In this document: piece after piece, positions 37,337 to 50,376 of the stretch
How positions within the stretch are numbered: the first letter of the stretch is position 1
Layout of the letters: each line of letters opens with the position of its first letter
Origin: Tetrahymena elliotti 4EA
Lineage: Eukaryota > Ciliophora > Oligohymenophorea > Hymenostomatida > Tetrahymenidae
Assembly: GCA_000231825.2 (NCBI GenBank)
Contig: JH720358.1
Span: forward strand, 95,242 to 159,241
Reading direction: 5' to 3'
DNA: 64,000 bases
Notes under the pieces: generated by a model
What the model saw: only the letters and a program-made list of their open reading frames with translations
What the model was told of the DNA's origin: nothing
The model's database searches: none
Program-made: the position numbers and the translations under genes

Positions 37337-38085
37337 TTTTCTTCAAAGTGAAAAAATAAAATAATAAACTAATTCTTAATTATATTTGATTGTATGTGTG
37401 TGTATGTGTTTGATTAATTTTTTGTTTTTTTGTTTATTTTAAAAAAGATTAAGTAAGTGATGGGCTTGTTTTATTAAACTGGTTTAGAAATTAATGATTA
37501 TAAATTAACAAAATGGATTTTTAATCAATCAAAAATGCTGAAAATATCAAATTAATCACACAATTTATATAGCAGGCACATACATGATTAATTATTAATA
37601 CATTATATATTATAAAAAAATTCCTTTTCTACTTTTTCTTAGTGTAATTAATCAGAATGAGTGAAAGCTCAAGATATTTTCAATTTTAACAAATTCTGAT
37701 GTACAAATATTTTAGAGTTTTAGAGTAATCAAATTTCAACTAAAATATAAAATTTAATACACATTCTAATTTAATTACTTATTTACTTTATATATTTACT
37801 TTTTTAATATTATTTATTTAAATATTAATTATTCCCCTCCTCAAAATGTAATCTTTGATTGATTACATTTTTTCATAAATTATCTATCTCATAACAAGCA
37901 AGCAAGCAACAAGTTATTAAGTATTTTAATAATTTTCATCACTTTAAAACTGTAAATCCGCATATTTTTTTTTCTTTTTCGGTTTACACTCTAACTTATT
38001 AAAACTATTCTTTGTAATATTTATCTATTAAAGGATCTTCACTGTAAATATTGTTAACAAGAAAATTAATGTAAGGTTTTATTTA
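37337..38085. other. spacer between tandem paralogues
   Basis: A+T-rich, with the TGATTGATTACAT region near 37855 and a CAAG-repeat at about 37897-37912. It should contain the promoter of paralogue A. No gene seen. Confidence 0.5.
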
Positions 38086-40286
38086 TCAACCAAAGAGAAA
38101 ATAGTAATAATGAGTAGTAAGTAATTTTATAATAAAGTAAAAGTAAAAGAGAAATTAATAGAAATTTTACAGGCAATTCATATCTGATAGAATCGCTTAA
38201 TCTAGTTACTTCAATTAATAATTTTGCTAATCTTTTCTCTACTCTTAAATATATTTCAGCCAAGTTGGATCAATTTAATACTAAAATACTGTTAATACTT
38301 AATTAAAAGATATCTAAGGCACATTTTATAACTCCTTAATCCTAATTAATCAGAAATAAAAATAGTTAATTTATGCTTAAGATTATCTGTAATTAAAATT
38401 GTGTCATAATAACATAGTTAAGAATACATTCATTCATTCATTCACAAATTTAATTTGTAAAAAATTATTGCTGTATTTGTTTAGTCATAAAAACTTCCTG
38501 TTTTCAATTCCTTTGTAAATCTTTACTAACTTACTATCTAATTAACACATAAAAAAAAAATTAAATTAGTAAGGATATTACGAAATTTCACTCATTTGTA
38601 TTGGCGGATTAATAACTAAAACTTTGACAGGAACTTTAAATCCATCAACTGTAATAATATTAAAATGTAACTCTTCTTATTAACCTCTCTTCCTTGAAAT
38701 AGCAAATACCAACTTTTTGTAAAGTTTTATGAATCTTCCATATTAATCTATAAATTCTAATTTCCCTACTTTCAAAATAATCCTAGCAGCACTCTCTAAA
38801 TCCAATCCTTTTTATAAATAAAATTGTATCACTCTTTTTAAAATTATTAATCAAAGACAAAAACCTTTATGACATCATTATTTTAAAATTTAAATTCTTA
38901 GATAAATACTTTCAAAAGTAATCTTTAAAAAGTTAATAAAAGAGTTACTATTTATTTACTCACCTTATCCTCAAAAATGATTTAAATGAAATTTTTCAGT
39001 GTAAAACGGGGATTTTCCTTTAAGTTTACCAATCTTATTTTTAATATCCACTAATTTACTTTTACATTCAAAGTTTTTCATAAAAAAATTAAATTTAAAA
39101 CAGACCTTACTTATTTCTATTTGTTCATATTTTTTTTAATTAGTAAAATATTATCAAAATCAATTTTTATACACCCAACTATTAAAAAAATATTGAGAAA
39201 TTAGCAATATTAAGAATTAATTAGCTTAATTTGTTTTGGTTATGGAAATATTTTAAGTTTTTAGTAAAAGAATAAGTATTTAAGATTATCATTAATTTTT
39301 TTAATGTTGAAAAAAAAATTGTTACTTTTGAATAATAATGCACTAAATAAAATATAAATAAATACCTAAAAGTTGCAAAAGACCTTCAGAAAATCCTTCT
39401 TGGCAATTATAGTAGCATTATCCTTTGAAGTCAATCTTACCAAAGACATAAGTGTAACATTAACTTGAATCTATATTTTCTTCAATCCATTTTAAACCTT
39501 TTTATTAAAATTCATAGAATCTATTCTCCAAATACTCTAAAAGTTGTGGATTATTATTAACAAATTAAAATAGCTATTTAATTTATCCAAGATTGTTGAG
39601 AATAGCAACTCCATAACTTTAGATAACTTGTGAGAGATCATACATTCTTTAATCTTGTAAAGATTATAGTATATTAACAATATATTAATATTCGCTTAAT
39701 CCACTATTATTACTTTCTATTTATATTTAAATAAAGTAATTGTAAACAAGATGTCTTTATAATTTTTAACTCAAAAAGAATAAAAATTATTCCAAAAAAG
39801 ATTCAAACAAAGACAAAAAAGTAGAAATTTTGAGATTTTAATTTTGAATAATTTTTATTTAAAATGAATACTTTAAAACAATTCTAGAAACCCACTATTG
39901 CGATTATATTTTACTTGTACACATTATTTCCATTAACACCATTACTTTGACTCCTCTAAAATAGTTTATAAATCATTTGTTTCTTTTGAAAAGAAATCCG
40001 CTTCTACAGGGAAATCTCCATAAATATAAAATTTATTAATTGGTTCGATCAATTTAAAGATTGGTTCAATCACATATTAAACACATTTTTATTGAACAAC
40101 TAATTGCCCTTATTTTTAATTATCTTTTTACTTCGTGTTATCATTCTATCTTGCTCTAGGATTATTGAGCTGATTAAACTTTTTTAAGTAGTACTTTCCA
40201 ATTACATTTTAATCAATTTCGTTAAGGTAATTTATTGAGGATGTTGTATCAGAAGAGGTAAATGCACTCCCTTAATAAGATTGCAT
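38086..40286 (-). CDS. unknown protein, tandem paralogue B
   Basis: Four exons read right to left: 39872..40286, 39366..39716, 38582..38807 and 38086..38341; 415 aa. Paralogue of the gene at 35714..37336. Aligned blocks are NKFYIYGDFPVEADF, then SKQWCQWKQCVQVKYNRN, then KWIEENIDSSQCYTYVFGKIDFK, then GLDLESAARIILKVGKLEFI, then KLVFAISRKRG, then NIITVDGFKVPVKVLVINPP, then SFNQVLTVFQYQIDPTWLKYI. The central exon is 351 bases in both genes and the final two junctions have the same phases, so duplication included the introns. The first two exons of paralogue A correspond to one exon here. The 558-base intron at 38808..39365 is much longer than its counterpart and holds a 36-codon same-strand frame. 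Function unknown. Confidence 0.72.
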
Positions 40287-42154
40287 GGTTTGTTGTTTAT
40301 TTATTAAGTTAGTTAGTTAGTTATAGACCGATTAATTTAAGCGAAGAAATACTATGCTATTTATTTTAATCAATCTTAATATATCAAATTTAGTAAAAAA
40401 AAAAAATATTATACAGTGAATGAAGACCGTATATAAATATTAAATGTAAAAATTGAGTTTTTTTTGATTTCTTTAATTAATGGTAAAGTTATAAATCTTA
40501 ATACAATCAACCTCACATTACTATTACATTCTTCTATTAAAAATCACACTTTAAATTCTATTCATTTCCAGGAGATATACATAAATCTTTTGTATTAAAT
40601 AATTCTTTTTACACCTAAAATTCCAATCACCAAACAACTCACTTTCTTTATTTACTGAAAAAAGTAGTAAAAATCCATACATAAATTTTAAAAATATTCA
40701 TATTTTCAAAAGTAACTTGTTGTAATAACTCATATACTATTAGTAAATTAGAACCATAGAGAAAGGTTATTATTTTTCTTCATATTTTTACATAAAAAAT
40801 CCAATTACCACAAACACTTTTTTATCTTAATTTTCTATTAGCAGTTTTGGATAAAATTCTAATTTAAATATTTAAAAATACATATGAAATAAAATCATTT
40901 CTTAAATTTAAATTTCTAATACTTCTAAGACCAAATATTCCTTTTAATTTTATTGGTAAAGTTAAAAATTATTAAATAATATTTAATAATAAATTTGTCC
41001 TCAAATAATATAAAAGCATGAGAATATTTCATTTTTTAAATTAGATTTTTAATGTAGAAAATTAATTTTAAACAACAAAACATAAATAAAATTTATCAAA
41101 TAATAAATTAAAAAAGTATTCTTAAGGTCGGTCATCTCTTATTTTTATTTTTTAAAATATTTATTTTCATTTGTTATAATTTTTGATGTTTATTAATTTA
41201 CTTTAATAATAATTGATAATACATATAAAATAAAATAAAAAAATCAAATAATTTTATTTTAAAATTTAACCTATTAATTTAGAAAAGATTAGATATTCAA
41301 TGAAAGGAAAAATAATAAAGTATATTCTGTTAAGCTAGAAGTACTTACTTTCTAAAATTCTTTATATTTTATACAAAGTATTTACTTTTGTTAATTTTCT
41401 AGGCATTTATATTGAAAATTTCTTAGTATAATAATTACAAAACTGCCAATAAAATAAATTTGTTTGACTTTCAAAAATTTTTATAAAATAGAAAATCTTA
41501 GCAAAAGCAACTAAAAATGATGAGTGAATATTGTTTTTTACTAATATTATGAATCTTTGAATTAAATAAATAATAGAATTAAAATAATACAAACACATAT
41601 TATTAATTTACTGAGAAATAAAACATATCAGTTTTGATTTTCAAGAATGAAATTGGCTTAATTATAATGGTGATTATTATGATTACTAAAGTTGAAATTA
41701 ATGAAACTTTGAATTAAATAAATAAATAGAATTAATATAATACAAACACATATAAATACATAGACAAGAGAAATATAATTTGAATGATTTACTTAGAAAT
41801 AAAACATATTTGCTTTGATTTTCAAGCAGACAGATGTTGGTTTTATTATAATGGTGATTATTATTATTATTTTTATTTTATTTACTTAATTATGATGATC
41901 TTTTAATTTAGATTAATCATTTTATTTAATTATGGTTATTATTATTATCTTTATTTTATTTTTGCTAATTAAAATGCTTAAGATTTTAGAAAATGAAATT
42001 CTTAAAGCTAGATTGAAATAATTTTTCATAGATTTGTTTGGGGATACTTATTTATATCTATTGAATATTTTTGTTGGTTGATAAAATTATTATTTATTTT
42101 TTTATTTTTTTATATTTTATGACTCAATTATTACTAATTTAAGATCAAACTGCC
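40287..42154. other. intergenic with a tandem direct duplication
   Basis: A+T-rich spacer of 1.9 kb. Apart from the duplicated block at 41551..41864, nothing is recognised. Confidence 0.5.
41551..41864. repeat. two-copy direct repeat
   Basis: The segment 41551..41680 (GAATCTTTGAATTAAATAAA ... ATAATACAAACACATAT ... GAAATAAAACATAT ... TTTGATTTTCAAG ... TATAATGGTGATTATTAT) recurs in the same order at 41703..41864. The second copy carries an insertion of about 25 bases (around the ATACATAGACAAGAG stretch) and scattered substitutions. The period is about 152 bases. It is a diverged local duplication in non-coding DNA. Confidence 0.8.
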
Positions 42155-45100
42155 TCAAGAAAAGTATTACTAGATTAAATCCTTGAGAACTATTTAATTG
42201 AATCCACTCTTTAAGAGGAAATTTTACCATTAAGCATCATTGAGAGATTTTTTATATTCCATTAGGAGAGTCTTGAATTATATTCTCAATTCCTCAGGAG
42301 GGTTTTTGTATTGCATGAAACAGTCAACAACATAATTCATAAAATTGACAATACCGCTTGGGTTCAAGAATGCCATTTTGAATAAACCACTAGTTTTATT
42401 ATATTTAGGTTAATAAATGAAAAATAATATTGTTAAAATTTATTTACTCAAAAGCTCTTCTCTTTTCTTATCCTTCAGTGGAATATTATCTCACACTGAG
42501 ACAGAATTTCTAAACGAAACTAGGAAGATGTTAGCTAACGTTTTGTAAATCAAGTAATGCGATTGAACATAAAGAACAGCACAAGTTTCTTGCTACAATC
42601 TTAGGAATCTATAAGTTATAATTATATAAAAATATTAAAAAGATGTAAAATGAATGATGATTGAATTACTTGTTTGGTTTCTTCTAAAATTTTGATAATT
42701 TTTAATGCTATTTAATAAGCATAAGGCTTCAAAATTTCAGGATAGCTTATGCAGAATTGGTTAAGAGAAAGAACAGCATTGTTGCAAGTATTTAAATAGG
42801 AATTTCCTGGGTCAAGAGAGGCAGGGAAGAGAATGACATGTTGAGATATCATTTAAGTAAATATTTCAACTTTAGATGCAATATATAATGGACAGTGGAT
42901 TGAAAGTTCGCTAATCAAACTAAAAATAAAAGATCTAACTTCACTATCTTATGACTTTTGATAAAAATAAATATCGAATTAATAGAATATTTATTGAGAA
43001 TTGTATTACATCAATTGTGTTAATTATAATAGAATTTAGGTCAGTGTTCTATGCAAGGAGAGCAAAGTTTTATTTTGTGCAATAAACTATGCTGCTCATA
43101 AGATCAGAACCCATTAAGAATATTTGTTTCTTTTAGTTAATGTGCTTTCTGTCTTTTATATCAGTATTTAAAGCTATAACGTAATTTTGCATCATTTCAA
43201 AACACTTAGGATAAATGAACTCAGTGTATCTTAAGAAATTATCTTCTAATTCTTGGGCAAGAAGGGAGAAGCATTCTTATTATTATTTATTAGAATTAAT
43301 ATTAATATATAATGTTAAGGTTAAGGTTCAAGTTATTATTACCTGCAAATCCTTTAATAGCAATGTCAGTAGATTTAAGTTGTCCCCATTTTTCGAGAAT
43401 GGGAGGAAGTAGTGTTTGGAGAACTTCAGGAGTGTTGACTTCTTCTTTCATGGTTTCAACAATTGTGCAAACAGCATCTAAAAGCATATTTATATTGTTA
43501 TTTTAATAGACTCTAATAGCTTCAGTGACAACCTGTTTTCAATAGATTAATTAATCATTTACATTGAATTTCTATTACTTATGAATATATTTTTATATAC
43601 CTTAATGAAATCATGTAAGTAAGGTTTAAGAATCATGGATCCATTATCGACAAAGTCTTTTAAGCATTGGCAAGAGCATTCTTGCAAGTATTACATTTTG
43701 TGAGTGATTCCATATGCCATGCATTAGAGATAACTTTTAATAACATCAAAATATTAGTTGTAGTTATCTATCAACCAGCTTCTATATTAGCAAATAGTCC
43801 ACATAATAGAGCTTTGAAGAAGATAATTTTATCCAGGAACATTGAATAACTATATTAAAGAAGGAATAATACTTCCTAAATGTACTTATACTGAATTAAC
43901 ACTTCCTTAAGAAATATCACCTAAGCAGATAATACCTACTTCCCTAATTTTATTTATAACGTTTTCATAAAAAAGTCTTCGAATAGTATTAAAAGAATTA
44001 CTTTATTTTCCAATCATTGCTCTAGAAACATTATTCAATCAAAGGTTAAAAGATTTGGAAAACATCATCTCTAAATTGTTAAGAGAATTTTTCAATGGTT
44101 CTTCCACAAACTTTTCTTAATGTATATTCACCATAATCGTTTGTCTCTCTCTCATTATCATTTCCTTCAAAATCATATTAATTCTCATTATCATCTAACT
44201 CAGAGTCATCAATCTCATTTACTTCTGACATTTCAGGCTTATTATTAACATTCTAAGTGCTAGGTAAAATATTCATTAAATCATCATCAGTGTATTGAAG
44301 ACCCTTCAACAAAGCAGGAAGTAAACTGACAAATAAATAAAAAAATCATTTAATACTTAAATATTAATTTTATTGATAAATATATTATCGAAATAATAGG
44401 TAAAATACTCTTTTAAGTAAGGTTGAACACATTTCATGCTTTATTCTATGTCGTCTCCATTTAATTCCATGCTAAGATATTCAAGCCAGAAATTGCAGGC
44501 ACTTTTAGCAACATCATATTCAACGTCTTAACTGCCAATGATAACTGATTGAATAACTTAATCTATTCTTTTCATTATTGCATCTCTTCTAATTTCAGTT
44601 AATGCTGTGATACCTTGAAAAGACCTTTGACGGATACTCTTTTCACTATTTTGAACATTGCTAAGGAGGATTTACAAATATTAATCTAAATTGTCTGCCA
44701 AAGCAGCAGGCATGGGCTACACACATAAGTTTAATGTGTGGATGGCATTAGACTATATTTCAGTTCCATATTTAGGATCACAGAATGAAAAAAGTTTAGG
44801 GATAAGGACATTGAGCTAAGATCCTCCCTTAGAAGAATCTAAAAATGCATAATTTTCAGAATTGACTCTTAAATCTTCTACAATTTTGGAAATGCAATCT
44901 ATACTGTTGATAATAGCTCCTTGATCAGTGGATTCTAAGTTTTAGATCATAAATTCAATCAATTCAGGCCACTTTTAAAATCCTCCTTTGTAAATAATAG
45001 TAGTCATTAATGTACCTACAGTACTTCTGATAGCCTTCTACTAATCGTTAAATGATTAAAACAAATTTTGCTTGATAAACTGAATATTGTGTTCAGGAAT

Positions 45101-45596
45101 ATGCTCAAAATTTCTCTCGACTAAAGACTTTAATGTAACACCTGATTAATTATTTTTAAATCAAAAAACATTTTTAAAAAAATGAAAATTAAGATAAAAA
45201 TTTGATATTTTTTTGCTCTAGAAATGAATTAATTCAACACTGACTTATTGATTGAAGAAATTGAAATTTTGTAGAATCTGAAATTCAAACCAATGAAAAT
45301 GAATTTGACTTGTGTAGAGGAAGTATTATTAATAAGTGAAGAAGCAAATAATGAGCTTGTCTTTAATTTGTTTTAAAAACTGAAAGCAAATAATTACCAG
45401 CCATGTGACGAATCTCAACCTAAATTTGGTTGTCTTATGCTGCCAAAATGTAGGATAAGTAATTATAAAATTCAGGAGACTTAGAGTATTCTTCTATTTT
45501 TTGATAAACTTCTTTTTGCTAAAGATTGTCAGCTAACTTGCCTTGCTATAAAAGCTAAGCAACTTGTTGAAGTGTTGCAATGTCAGGCTAAAACAT
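42155..45596 (-). CDS. transportin / karyopherin beta-2 (nuclear import receptor)
   Basis: Nine exons read right to left: 45398..45596, 44409..45141, 44002..44325, 43601..43943, 43343..43532, 43010..43275, 42670..42954, 42448..42608 and 42155..42389; 911 aa, all phases match. A HEAT-repeat solenoid that carries PY-NLS cargoes into the nucleus under RanGTP control. Evidence is collinear similarity to transportin-1: AIRSTVGTLMTTIIYKGG, then PELIEFMIQNLES, then SFQGITALTEI, then YLSMELNGDDIEQ. The acidic Asp/Glu/Asn-rich loop of repeat 8 comes next, followed directly by YTLRKVCGRTIEKFSQQFRDD, then KEVGIICLGDISQG, SSIMWTICQYRSWL, LLPPILEKWGQL, and a C-terminus NPSGIVNFMNYVVDCF. The length equals the family's usual 890-920 aa. 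Nine exons make this one of the most intron-rich genes here. Confidence 0.92.
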
Positions 45597-47676
45597 GCTT
45601 AAACTAATAAAATGATCTTTTCTAAATGTTTTAAGTACTTTTGTTTTTTCAATGTTTGATATTTATTTTAAAAGATTTAAAGAATAAATTAAATAATCAC
45701 GTTGAAAAAATACATCAAAATTTATCTCTTTTTTTCTTTTTATTTATCTTTTTAACCTCCTTCACTCACATTCTTTCTTATCTTCATAATAATCAATCCA
45801 AATATTATTCTATGAAAAAATATGAATATTTTTCTTATTCATTATCTTTCATATTCAATATGAATTTTTTATCAATCTTGTCTATCAATCTATCTATTAT
45901 TTATATTAATTACTACTACTCACTCACTCACTCCATTTATTTTGTTTTATAATTCATCAAAACGCTATCATAAAATTTTCAAAGCACTATTTATATACTT
46001 TGTATGTTTTTAAGATGAATTTATTTTTATAATATAATCCTCACCCAAATATATTTATACAGGAACTATACTCTTTACTTTATTTACTACTAGTAAATAA
46101 TAAGATTTCTTTAACAAAACCTTTATCAATTAACCAAAAATATCAATACTACTAATAAAGTTAGCAAATATTATGAAATATATAATTTTTAAGAGCTTTT
46201 ATTTAAATAAATATTGCTTAAATTTGAGATAATTAAACATAAAATTTGAAAATATTTACCTTCATTATTTATTTATGAAATATTATTTGATTTTATTAAA
46301 AATCATACAGAACACAAAAGTAAAATAAATAACTTATTTTAAAAAATAAAATTAATAAATCACTCAGATGCATTATTTTTTCGAGTTTGAACACTATTTG
46401 CTTAAATTTGATCTTAGATATAATTAATCAGCTCTCAGTAATTTTCAAATAACTTTCATATTTATTCATCTCTTTTCAAGTATATAATTTATTTTCTTTA
46501 AAAATTAAATACAAAAAGATATTACAAAAAATTTGATTTAAAAATTGAGATTATCAAAAAATAATTTCATAATTTCATATAAAATTGAAAATGTATGATT
46601 AAATTTAAAATTCTTTTTTTTGAAAAAATAAATGATTTTATTTTGTCTCAATTTAAAAATTTAAATTATTCTCAAAAATAATTCAAAATTTTTATTTTTT
46701 ATTGTCTTTTTAATGAAGAAAGTTTCATTTTAAATTAAGCTAAAAAATAATTTTTAGACAATCCTTTCTGAAAATAATAAAAATAAATTATTTATTTCCT
46801 TTTATTACTTTAATCCGAATATTATTTTTTGTATGTAAAGAAAATAATTTTATTTTATCTAGATTTTTTTATCTATATTCACAATAATCTAAAGAAGAGG
46901 AAATCAATACATTTTTTTTTTAGAAAATGATATTGTTATTTTAAAATCTAGTTCTCAAATTTAATAAAAAAATTAAATCTGAACTAAAACATTTCAATAT
47001 TTTTTTCAAAAGAAATAATTTTATTTTATTGAAAATAAATTTTGTTGATTTAAAGTAAATCTAGAAAAAAAATTCAATTTTTCAATTATAAAAAGCTCTA
47101 TTTTTATCTTATATGTTAGACAAGGGTTCGAAAAATGCATTAATCCTATTTATTTTTTTATTTTTTGAGATAATAATTAAATTTAAAAAATATGTAAATT
47201 AATTACAAAGAAAAAAAATAATGTTCATCTCCAAAAGATCAAAGGAAAAATAAACTCTATTTTAAGCTTTTTGAGATTTATTACACTAATAATAAAAAGG
47301 CTGTAAAAAAGCTATTAAATTTGATTACCTAAATGAAAGAGTAATTTAATCGCAATAAGATTTCAAAATATATCACTTTTAAAATTTGTAGATGGAGATG
47401 TTCTAATATCTCAAAGAAAAGTAATAATAACAAATAATACTGAGCTTAAAATGGTTTTGAAAGAAAGATACATTAAAATTTTTTTAATTAATGAGGAATC
47501 TTTTTTTAGAAATATTTATTTTTTGTGCTGAGAAATGAATTTGTTTTTTTTAAATTAGTTTCTCAAAAATATTCTACAAAAATTAGGCTTAATAAAAGAA
47601 GGTTTCAAAGAAAAAAATATTTCAAAATTAAATAAAAAGCTTTAAAACAAATCAAACCAAACAATAAATTAACAAA
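45597..47676. other. intergenic between divergent genes
   Basis: A 2 kb A+T-rich spacer upstream of both transportin and the P450. A 103-codon standard-code frame at 45641..45952 has background composition and is not called. Confidence 0.5.
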
Positions 47677-49581
47677 ATGATAATAAATATAATTTAAATA
47701 TTTTTTTTGCTCTTTCTCTTTCTCTTTGTGCTAATTCTTAAATTGGTTATTCAGCCTTTCTTCAACTTATTGAAGTACAAAATTTAAGGGGTATCTATCA
47801 TAAAATACTATCCGATATCAGGATTGTGGGGTATTTTGAAGAATGATTTTTCACAATATGGTGATTCTTTGAGGTTTTTCAAGTAGGTTGGGATTGAACA
47901 TCCTGATGCTAAGTCGCTGGCTGTAAATATAGGTATTTTAATATATAGTTAATATATAAAAAATGATGAATGTTAAAAATTAAATAGGAGGGAATATTGC
48001 TTTGTATCTTATTGACCCTGAAATGATAAAAGAGTTTTACTCTTTAAACTGTTATTAAAAAAGTCCTTTTATTGTCAAAATGTTTAGTAGAGTGTTAGGA
48101 AATGGCTTCTTATTTGATGAAATTTCTCACAATAGAAAAAGAAATATTTTCTCAAAATTATTTCATTTTGACAATTTAAAGCAAGTGGTACCTAAAATCG
48201 AGTAGATTTCATGCAACTGGGTTACTTCAAAATTACTACTAGCAGAAAGAAATATGGGATCCAACATCGATATGATAGATCTATCTCAACATATTAGTGG
48301 AGATATAATCACTTAATCATTTTTTGGTATAAATATGAATGAATAAAGCTATAAAGGGAAAACTATACCTTAGAATTTGTACCATTTAAATACTGCTACT
48401 TGCAATCAAATGAGAACAATGAGATACATTCTCACTGGAACTTACACATTTGATAAAGGCTGGTTTAAACTTGACAAAGAAGTAAATGAAGACATAAAAA
48501 ATATTAAAAAGATTTTAATTGATGCTTTATATTCTCGTATCAATAAACCAAAATAATAGCAAAATAATGAGGAAAACAATCAAGAGAGATAAAAAACAGA
48601 ATTAGAAAACTCAATGATTGACTAGATTATAAAAGATAATTTTATTTTAGATAAAAAACTTTCAGAAATGAGCTTAGATGAGAAGAAGGAGCTTAATGAA
48701 TCCAATAAAATTTTACCTGAAGAGCTTCTGGAAGAATACTTAACATTTTATCTCGCTGGTATGGAAACCACTGGTATCAAATATAATTAGTTCATTCAGA
48801 TTTTATTAGATTAAAAAGCAAAAAATTGCTAAATTTTTTCTCTAATTCTATTAAATAATTAAAAAGGTCACACGGTGGGGTTTTGTTTTTACTTTTATTG
48901 CAAATATCCTGAAGTAATATTTACACATTAAATAAATTTCATTCATTTTTCCCAAGATTTTACATACATATTTTAATTTTATATTCTCTAATTAACCATT
49001 AGGTTAGAGAAAAGCTTAGAAATGAAATGAAATAGTATATCTAACCAGGAGAACCAATTACATATGAAAAAATATCATAAATGAATTATTTAGATTGCTT
49101 TATCAAAGAAATATTTAGATTTTATGGTCCTACTTCAACTATTATGTACAGAATAGTAAATAAAAAAAGCATTGAATTTCTATTATTTTAAAATTTTTCT
49201 TGTTAACAATAATAGGCTACACAAGACCATAAAATAAAAAACATTCATATAAAAAAAGGCTCAATGGTCAATTTGGCTATTCTGACTAATTTCTACAACT
49301 CAAAGACATTTAAAATCCCAGAACAATTTAATCCTGATAGATGGCTAGAAAGAAATTAAATAAACGCTTATGCCTATCTTCCATTCTCAGCAGGAAGAAG
49401 AAACTGCATAGGACAACATTTAGGTTTATTAACAATTAAAATAGTTTTTAGTGTGATTTTAAGAGATTTCGAAGTTACTTTGTCAAATCCAAATTATGTC
49501 ATGGACAGACTATAAAAATTTGTTCATGGTCCCTCAGCACCCATTTTATGCAATTTATAAAGGTTATAAGAGCAAATTTGA
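47677..49581 (+). CDS. cytochrome P450 monooxygenase
   Basis: Five exons: 47677..47932, 47988..48773, 48867..48913, 49003..49155 and 49216..49581; 535 aa. A haem-thiolate monooxygenase, anchored in the ER by the N-terminal hydrophobic segment (about residues 7-22). All diagnostic motifs are in place. The I-helix LAGMETTG at 341-348 is joined across an intron to HTVGFCFYF. The K-helix ExxR is KEIFR with Glu399 and Arg402. The meander PERF-like region reads EQFNPDRW, and the haem loop [11 protein letters not shown] has the axial Cys at 478. The 47-base exon was chosen because it links the I-helix to YCKYPEVREKLR, a standard P450 step. Residues about 285-315 are Gln/Asn/Glu-rich, a low-complexity insertion common in ciliate proteins. 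Substrate unknown. Confidence 0.93.
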
Positions 49582-50376
49582 TAGATTAAAATATTCTTTT
49601 ATAAAAAGAAATATTTTTCATTTTAACTTCAATTTAATTTAACATTGAATTGATTGAGCTGATCTATTTTCCATAATTGTATGCAAAATTTAAAATATCA
49701 AAAATTATTTAATTAAACATCAATCTTCACAAATATTTAAATCGTTTTCATAAACAAATATTTTGAATCGTTTTCATCAAATTTAACAAACAAATATTTG
49801 AAACATTTTCATCAAATTTAACAACTAATTTTTATTTTCAATTTCAAAATAAAAAATTTAATTTTAATTTAAAAAAAATCATTTTGAAAAAATAAAAAAA
49901 ATCTTTTTTTAAATTATTTTCTATTATTTGTAATAGGATTTTTATTTATTAAAAATAAAGAGAACAATTTAAATATCTTATTCAAAATTTGGCTGCTTAG
50001 CTGCTTATTAATTAACAACGAGCAGTCAAAAAATAATAAATAAATAAAAAATATAAAATTTATTGAATAATTTTCATGCTTGCTTGCTTGCTGGTTTGTT
50101 TTGAATTGTGTTTGTTTCATGTTATTTCGAAACGAAAAAGAATAAATAAAGGAGATTGAATGTTAGAAACAAATGAAGTTTTATTGAATAATTAATTTGA
50201 TTTGAATAATCTTTATTATTAGGCAAATAAAGGATTATAAAAATTGAATTAGATACGATTAATATATTTCGGCTGTATAAAAGACTGTGCAACTAAATAA
50301 ATCTTAAAAGTTAGATATTCTTAATAAAGAGATAATTCAAAGAAGAATAACCATACAAACAAAATAAATTTTAAAA
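49582..50376. other. intergenic with short tandem repeat
   Basis: A+T-rich spacer between two plus-strand genes. It contains the repeat at 49727..49830 and TGCTTGCTTGCTTGCTGG near 50078. Confidence 0.5.
49727..49830. repeat. imperfect tandem repeat, about three units
   Basis: The unit is approximately ACAAATATTT-GAA-CGTTTTCATCAAATTTAA, seen at 49727, 49755 and 49791 with point changes and indels. It lies in the 3' flank of the P450 gene. No coding or structural role is apparent. Confidence 0.7.

Noticed and set aside
45641..45952. 103-codon hydrophobic ORF upstream of the transportin gene
   Set aside because: It begins at a non-ATG codon and ends at TAA, which is not a stop here. It is pure Phe/Ile/Leu/Ser/Tyr low complexity in the 5' flank of a real gene.
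49914..50120. 68-codon minus-strand ORF
   Set aside because: Low-complexity A+T-rich spacer with a standard-code stop. No support.
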